This document shows positions 57,832-64,000 of a stretch of 64,000 nucleotides of DNA, piece by piece. The position numbers and the translations under genes are program-made. The notes under the pieces are model-generated. The model was not told the origin of the DNA, did not search any database, and saw only the letters and a program-made list of their open reading frames with translations. Position 1 is the stretch's first letter. Every line of letters starts with the position of its first letter. The DNA comes from JACVRW01 sp034664125 (lineage in GTDB: Bacteria > Actinomycetota > Thermoleophilia > Solirubrobacterales > Thermoleophilaceae): positions 147,508-211,507 of the forward strand of contig JAXDIG010000046.1 in NCBI GenBank assembly GCA_034664125.1. The letters are read 5' to 3'.

Positions 57832-58450
57832 CGTCCACTAGCACGGTACGCGGGTTCGCCGGATCGGGGCGCACCCGCCCCGCGGCTATCAGGCGCACCG
57901 CACGCGGCAACAGCCGGTGCTCGATGCGGTGAACTCGCTCCTCGATCTCGGCGATGCGAGCAGGATACGAAAGCTCGAGCGCCTCTTGAAGGACGACCGC
58001 TCCACTGTCCACTCCCTCATCCACGAAGTGGACCGTCACGCCGGTGACCTTGACTCCCTGCTCGATGGCCTGCTCGATCGCCCGCAGCCCCGGGAACGAC
58101 GGCAGCAGCGAGGGGTGCACGTTCACGATCCGCCCGGCGAAGCGGCCGATGAACTCCGGACTCAGCAGCTCCATGAAGCCGGCGAGCACGACCAGATCGA
58201 CCCCGAGCGAGTCGAGCCAGTCGCCCAGGGCGCGATCCCGGTCCGCTCGGTCGGGATGGTGGCCGATCGGGAACACCCCCGACTCGACGCCGGCGGCCTC
58301 CGCCCGCCCCAGGCCGGCAGCTTCGGCGCGCGACGACGCCACCCCCACGATCTCGATCGGCCCGCCAGGCGAGTGGAGCTGGTCCAGCAGCGCCTGCAGG
58401 TTGGTGCCGGCGCCCGAGATCAGGACGGCGACCCGAAACGGTCCGGCCAC
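57821..58450 (-). CDS. purN: Phosphoribosylglycinamide formyltransferase
   Basis: 209 residues, GTG start. It transfers a formyl group from 10-formyl-THF to GAR. SGAGTNLQALLD is the phosphate-binding loop; NVHPSLLPSFPG gives catalytic Asn and His; HFVDEGVDSGAVV gives Asp. Three bases after the recQ stop, so cotranscribed with recQ. Overlaps purH. Confidence 0.95.
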   Translation of the reverse strand: MAGPFRVAVLISGAGTNLQALLDQLHSPGGPIEIVGVASSRAEAAGLGRAEAAGVESGVFPIGHHPDRADRDRALGDWLDSLGVDLVVLAGFMELLSPEFIGRFAGRIVNVHPSLLPSFPGLRAIEQAIEQGVKVTGVTVHFVDEGVDSGAVVLQEALELSYPARIAEIEERVHRIEHRLLPRAVRLIAAGRVRPDPANPRTVLVDDGD

Positions 58451-58453
58451 CGC

Positions 58454-60223
58454 TCAGGCGGCCGCCGCGTGGGCCGGCAGGCGCAGGACGGGATAGGGCC
58501 CGCCGGTCGTCTCGAGCCGACCCGAGCCGATCAGCTCGTCGACCCGCGCCAGGATGTCCGCCCTGCGCATGCGCGAGGAGGTGCCGTACGCGGGCAGGCC
58601 GTCGTACGAGTTGCGCAGCAGCTTCTTGCTGCGCCCGCCGTGGACGATCTCCGCGCAGGTCGTGCGCCCGACCGCGGGCCGCGCGGAGCGGGCGACCGAG
58701 ATGATCGCGTCGTCCAGGTCCTCGATCGCCGCCGGATCCGGCGGCGGGGGGGCCGGCACGAGCCCCGGGTCGCAGGCGTCGCAGCACGCGCCCGCCCGGG
58801 CCGCCGGCGTGGAGTGGTCGCCGAAGTGCCCGAGGATCGCCGCGCGGCGGCAGCTGTCCTGCTCGACGTACGCCCAGATCTCGCGGTACTGGCGCCAGCG
58901 CGCCTTGATCCCCTCCTCGAGCGACGACCGGCAGAGCGCCGCCGCTCTGCCGTCGAAGCGGCCGACCAGGCGACCGGCGATGCGGTCGGGTGCCGACGGC
59001 GACGGCGAGATCACGCCCGCGCGGGTCAGGTGCCCGAGCAGCGCCCGCAGCCGGTCGCCGTCCCCGCCCAGTCCGCGCACCAGATCCTGCGCGTCGAGCG
59101 CGTAGCGGCCTTCGCCGTCCGCGGCGGCGGCGATCCGGTCGGCCAGCCAGCCCGGCAGGCCCTCGTCGATCTGCTCGCGCTTGATGAAGTGCACGTGCAG
59201 CGCCTTGTCGCGGTTCTCGGCGAGCAGCAGCGCCCGGGCGGGACCGCCATCGCGCCCGGCGCGGCCGGCCTCCTGGTAGTACGCCTCGAGCGAGGCCGGC
59301 ACGCTGGCGTGCACCACCGTCCGCACGTTCGACTTGTCGACGCCCATCCCGAACGCGTTGGTCGCGCAGATCACGCGGGCGTCGTCGGCGAGGAAGCGGC
59401 GCTGGACGGTGGCGCGGTGCTCGCGGTCCAAACCTGCGTGGTAGGCGAGCGCCTCCTCGCCGAGCGCGGTGGTCAGCTCGCCGGCCAGCTCCTCCGCCCC
59501 CGCGCGCGTGCCCGCGTAGACGATCGCCGGCAGCGAGTCGGGCTCGCGCAGCACCTCGGCGATCAGCGGCCGCTTCTCATGCCCGCCCGGCCGCGCCACC
59601 GCGAAGGCGATGTTGGGCCGGTCGAATCCGGTGGCTACCCGCAGCGGATCGCTCAGGCCAAGGCGGCGCTCGACGTCCAGCGCGACCCGCTGCGTGGCCG
59701 TGGCGGTGGAGGCGATCAGGGCCCGCGCGCCGAGCGCGCGCGCGGCGTCCGCCAGGCGGAAGTAGTCCGGGCGGAAATCGTGCCCCCACTGCGAGACGCA
59801 GTGCGCCTCGTCGACGACGAACAGCCCCACGCGCACCTCGCGCATCCGGTCGAGGAAGCCCTGCGCGGCGAAGCGCTCCGGCGCCACGTAGAGCAGTCGC
59901 AGCTCACCGGCCGCCGCGCGCGCCAGGACGCCGGCGTTCGCCGAGCCGTCCTGCTGCGCGTTGACGAGCGCGACTCGGTCGCCAAGGCCGCGCGCCGCGA
60001 GCGCCTCGACCTGGTCCTGCATCAGCGCCACGAGCGGCGACACCACCACTGTGAGGTCGTCCCGCAGCAAGCCCGGCAGCTGGTAGCAGAGCGACTTGCC
60101 CGAGCCGGTCGGCATGACCACGAGCACGTCGCGGTCGGCCAGCGCGGCCTCGCAGGCCTCGCGCTGGCCGGGGCGGAAATCGCCGAAGCCGAACAGTGAG
60201 TGGAGCGCTGGTTTGAGGTCCAT
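58454..60223 (-). CDS. RecQ-family ATP-dependent DNA helicase
   Basis: 589 residues from ATG 60223 (MDLKPALHSLFGFG). Motif I MPTGSGKS, II DEAHCVSQWGHDFRPDY (RecQ aromatic loop), III STATAT, V NAFGMGVDKSNVR, VI QEAGRAGRDG. The zinc-binding part shows CRRAAILGHFGD...ACCDAC; an HRDC domain is not evident. It unwinds DNA in repair and recombination. Placing recQ in front of purN-purH is unusual, and the three are in one strand with tight spacing. Confidence 0.92.
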   Translation of the reverse strand: MDLKPALHSLFGFGDFRPGQREACEAALADRDVLVVMPTGSGKSLCYQLPGLLRDDLTVVVSPLVALMQDQVEALAARGLGDRVALVNAQQDGSANAGVLARAAAGELRLLYVAPERFAAQGFLDRMREVRVGLFVVDEAHCVSQWGHDFRPDYFRLADAARALGARALIASTATATQRVALDVERRLGLSDPLRVATGFDRPNIAFAVARPGGHEKRPLIAEVLREPDSLPAIVYAGTRAGAEELAGELTTALGEEALAYHAGLDREHRATVQRRFLADDARVICATNAFGMGVDKSNVRTVVHASVPASLEAYYQEAGRAGRDGGPARALLLAENRDKALHVHFIKREQIDEGLPGWLADRIAAAADGEGRYALDAQDLVRGLGGDGDRLRALLGHLTRAGVISPSPSAPDRIAGRLVGRFDGRAAALCRSSLEEGIKARWRQYREIWAYVEQDSCRRAAILGHFGDHSTPAARAGACCDACDPGLVPAPPPPDPAAIEDLDDAIISVARSARPAVGRTTCAEIVHGGRSKKLLRNSYDGLPAYGTSSRMRRADILARVDELIGSGRLETTGGPYPVLRLPAHAAAA

Positions 60224-60306
60224 CGGGAGGGCCACAGTAGCGGCGCGGGCGGCGGGAGGAGCGCGAGTTTGCACAGGCTTCACGCAAGTCGCGGAGATGT
60301 CACGCT

Positions 60307-60705
60307 GTGCCCGGCGTGGGCGACCTGTTCGAACTGCTGAAGCCGGTCTACGGCCAGCGCGGGTTCCAGGCCGGGATGCCCGGCCTGCTCGAGATCAGCC
60401 ACACCGACCTCGTCTTCTATCCCGCCGGCATCTGGCTCGACTCGGAGCCGGTCTGTCGCGGCCACGACGAGGTACGTGCCTTCTTCGACAGCCTCAGGGA
60501 CGCCCTCGAGGAGCTCCACTTCGAGCCCGAGCGGGTCGAGCAGCGCGGCGACCGGATCGCCATCGAAGTGTCAATGCAGATGCGCGGACGGCACACGGGC
60601 ATCGCCGAAACCCGCCGGCTCAGCCACCTGTGGCAGTTCCGCGACGGCAAGGCCGTGGAGCTGCGGGCGTTCACGGAGCCCGGCGGCGCGTTCGCGGCGC
60701 TGTAG
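60307..60705 (+). CDS. SnoaL-like/NTF2-fold protein
   Basis: 132 residues, GTG start. VGDLFELLKPVYGQRGFQAG and LWQFRDGKAVELRAFTEPGG are SnoaL-type ends; CRGHDEVRAFFDSLRDALEELHFEPE is the middle. It resembles the protein at 53.9 kb only by fold. Divergent from recQ and convergent with purF. Function unknown. Confidence 0.78.
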   Translation: MPGVGDLFELLKPVYGQRGFQAGMPGLLEISHTDLVFYPAGIWLDSEPVCRGHDEVRAFFDSLRDALEELHFEPERVEQRGDRIAIEVSMQMRGRHTGIAETRRLSHLWQFRDGKAVELRAFTEPGGAFAAL

Positions 60706-60800
60706 GCGTTTCGAACAGCATTAATAGAGAGTGGCGGGAGAGCCTGCCTCGCCACGAGTCTGACTTTTCCCGCCTATTACACGGTTAAGTGCAGGCTCGT

Positions 60801-60827
60801 GGCGCCGGCCCGCGTCGGGCCGGCGCC
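60801..60827 (-). terminator. GC hairpin after purF
   Basis: GGCGCCGGCCCG (60801-60812) and CGGGCCGGCGCC (60816-60827) are perfect 12-base arms with a three-base loop, starting immediately after the purF TAA on the minus strand. No T-tract follows. An upstream CGCCACGAG (60750-60758) can pair with 60796-60804 and would compete with the stem. Confidence 0.65.
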
Positions 60828-62291
<1,464 letters not shown>

Positions 62292-62402
62292 GAGGTCATC
62301 GGCGGAATCCCGGAGTGCCTCCGGCGGCCGGGGCTCCCGCTCCGCTCAGAGCGTACCAGCGGGGGTGGCGGTTCCGGGGGTACCACGTACCAGCCAGGTG
62401 CC

Positions 62403-62439
62403 GCGGGGGTCCGGGGGCGTGAGCCCCCGGCTGCCATCA
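62403..62439 (-). repeat. GC-hairpin repeat, copy D, on purL stop codon
   Basis: CCGGGGGC (62411-62418), loop GTGA, GCCCCCGG (62423-62430). The purL TGA (62439-62437) overlaps the first bases of the repeat (ATGGCAGCC). The loop change GCGA to GTGA keeps a GNRA-type loop while the stem is unchanged. Confidence 0.75.
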
Positions 62440-64000
62440 CCCGAAGGCCGCCGGGATCGCGCCCTCGTACACGGCCCGCAGCTCGGCGACGGGCACGGAC
62501 AGCGCCCCTTCGATCTCGAGCGCGTCGCCGCCCACCTCGCCGATCACACGAGCGCCCGGCACCGCCTCGATGGCCGCGCGCGGCCCGGCGATCACCACTC
62601 CGCCGGGGCCCTCCCCGAACAGCGCTGCGTCGGAGGCGTCCACGCCGATGCGCGCCCCCAGGCCGCCCTCCATGCAGCACTCGGCCAGCGCCACGGCCAG
62701 CCCGCCCTCGGAGATGTCGTGCACCGTTGGCAGGCCGCCGCCGCGCACCGCATCGCGCAGCGCCGCCAGCCCCTGCGCCTGCTCCGCCAGGTCGACGGCG
62801 GGCAGCGAGTCGCCCAGATGCCCGCGCAGCTTGGCGAGCTCCGATCCCTCCAGCGCCGGCTCGAAGGGGCCCACCAGCGCCACCGTGTCGCCCTCCCGCG
62901 CGAAGCCGATCCGAGGCACGCTCTCGGGGTCCGGCAGGCTGCCCACCATGCCCACGATCGGCGTCGGGTAGATCGGGCCGCCGCCGCCCTCGTTGTAGAG
63001 CGACACGTTGCCGCCCACCACCGGCACCCCGAGCGCGAGGCAGGCGTCGCGCAGCCCCTCGACCGAGCGCGTGAGCTGCCACGCGATGTGCGGCTTCTCG
63101 GGATTGCCGAAGTTCAGGCAGTTGGTCAGCCCCAGCGGCTCGGCGCCGACGCAGGCGAGGTTGCGGGCGCATTCCAGCACGGCCTCGACCGCTCCGGTGT
63201 ACGGATCGCACGCGACGCGCCGGCCGTTGCCGTCGATCGAGATGGCTATCGCCCCGCTGCCGCCGTCGTTTGCGAGCGACAGGACGGCGGCGTCGGCGGA
63301 CTGCGGCCGGCGCACCGTCCGCGAGCCCACGATGGGGTCGTACTGCTCGAACACGAACCGCTTCGAGGCGATCGAGGGAGCGCCGAGGAGCGCCAGCAGC
63401 GTCTCCTCGGCCCCGGCGCCCTCGGCCAGCCGCACCGGCGGGTCGGGGTAGATCGGAGCGCTGGGCGGCTCGGGCTCGAGGTCGTAGAGCGGGCAGTCGT
63501 CGACCAGCGCCTCGACCGGCATGTCGCCGACCAGCTCGTCGCCGTCGAACACGCGCAGCCGGCGGGTGTCGGTGACGGATCCGATCGGCGTGGCGCGCAC
63601 GTCCCAGCGGTCGCACACGTCGAGCAGCTCGCCGAGCCGGTCGGGCTCGACGACGCACAGCATGCGCTCCTGCGACTCCGAGATCATGATCTCGAAGGGC
63701 TCCATGTCCGCCTCGCGCAGCGGCACGCGGCGAACGTGCAGGTCCAGCCCCACCTCGCCCTTGGCGGCCATCTCCGCCGAGGAGGACGTCAGCCCGGCCG
63801 CGCCGAGGTCCTGCAGCGCGACCAGCAGGTCCTGCGACAAGAGGTCCAGCGAGCACTCGAGCAGCTTCTTCTCCTCGAACGGGTCGCCGATCTGCACCGT
63901 CGGGCGCTTGTCCTCGGAGTCGTCGAGCTCGGCGCTCGCCAGCACGGAGGCGCCCCCGATGCCGTCACGGCCGGTGCGGGCGCCGAAGAGCACGACGACG
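62437..64000 (-). CDS. purL: Phosphoribosylformylglycinamidine synthase subunit PurL, 5' part outside window
   Basis: About 521 residues of the C-terminal part are visible; the frame is open to the right edge. It converts FGAR to FGAM with PurQ/PurS. VVVLFGARTGRDGIGGAS, ALQDLGAAGLTSSSAEMA, NCLNFGNPEKPHIAWQ and HDISEGGLAVALAECC are the conserved ATP and substrate segments. It is the small-type PurL because the Gln-amidotransferase domain is absent at the end. Cotranscribed with purF. Confidence 0.95.
   Translation of the reverse strand, partial: VVVLFGARTGRDGIGGASVLASAELDDSEDKRPTVQIGDPFEEKKLLECSLDLLSQDLLVALQDLGAAGLTSSSAEMAAKGEVGLDLHVRRVPLREADMEPFEIMISESQERMLCVVEPDRLGELLDVCDRWDVRATPIGSVTDTRRLRVFDGDELVGDMPVEALVDDCPLYDLEPEPPSAPIYPDPPVRLAEGAGAEETLLALLGAPSIASKRFVFEQYDPIVGSRTVRRPQSADAAVLSLANDGGSGAIAISIDGNGRRVACDPYTGAVEAVLECARNLACVGAEPLGLTNCLNFGNPEKPHIAWQLTRSVEGLRDACLALGVPVVGGNVSLYNEGGGGPIYPTPIVGMVGSLPDPESVPRIGFAREGDTVALVGPFEPALEGSELAKLRGHLGDSLPAVDLAEQAQGLAALRDAVRGGGLPTVHDISEGGLAVALAECCMEGGLGARIGVDASDAALFGEGPGGVVIAGPRAAIEAVPGARVIGEVGGDALEIEGALSVPVAELRAVYEGAIPAAFG

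Overview
The window is about 64 kb of very GC-rich, densely coded chromosomal DNA. It looks like a high-GC actinobacterium, most likely of the Thermoleophilia (Solirubrobacterales/Gaiellales) group. That placement is inference from gene content: a 2-oxoglutarate dehydrogenase E2-E1 fusion, an ECF sigma/RskA-type pair, Gram-positive-type LexA boxes, actinobacterial 11-base PHO-box repeats, tRNAs without encoded CCA, and many start codons placed 6-10 bases after a TANNNT -10 hexamer, which implies leaderless mRNAs. There is no rRNA, CRISPR array, prophage or insertion sequence.

Layout. 0-9.6 kb: a CapA-like protein, membrane and CBS proteins, a flippase-like protein, an ECF sigma/anti-sigma pair, two cupredoxins, mutM, an RpiB-like isomerase and an MFS transporter. 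9.7-16.7 kb: a kinase-phosphatase operon resembling the front half of human ACAD10, thioredoxin-fold proteins, cyclophilin, a DEAD-box helicase, a frameshifted AbiEi-like gene and a quinone-oxidoreductase-like gene. 16.7-34.2 kb: LemA, a PfkB kinase, small membrane proteins, citrate synthase, moaA, metF, a metallo-beta-lactamase/FAD oxidase pair, the large KGD-like fusion with two lipoyl domains, and sulfur-type MBL-rhodanese and SDR genes.

34.2-47.4 kb: a possible small ORF, tRNA-Asp with a structured trailer, a cupredoxin/membrane-protein operon, then a complete phosphate and polyphosphate block: PHP phosphatase, PhoP/PhoB-like regulator, receiver-less winged-helix protein, pstSCAB-phoU, ppx, SixA-like phosphatase and ppk. 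Three four-unit arrays of 11-base PHO-box repeats lie at its control points. 47.4-53.2 kb: GH3 enzyme, enoyl-reductase-like protein, cyclic-nucleotide-binding protein, remnant of a cyclopropane-fatty-acid-synthase-like gene, hydrolase, P450, tRNA-Val. 53.1-55.8 kb: an islet between tRNA-Glu and tRNA-Lys with two HNH-type nuclease genes, each with a LexA-type SOS box against its start codon. 55.8-64 kb: ArsR regulator and the purine genes purH, purN, purF and purL (partial), with recQ.

The most unusual features are (i) a GC-hairpin repeat family (five copies at four places) lying on the stop codons of minus-strand genes and in one case read through as a protein tail; (ii) the SOS-box HNH islet; (iii) the lipoyl-bearing E2-E1 fusion; (iv) an 11-base perfect palindrome over the -35 of metF; and (v) a nested stem structure just after tRNA-Asp.
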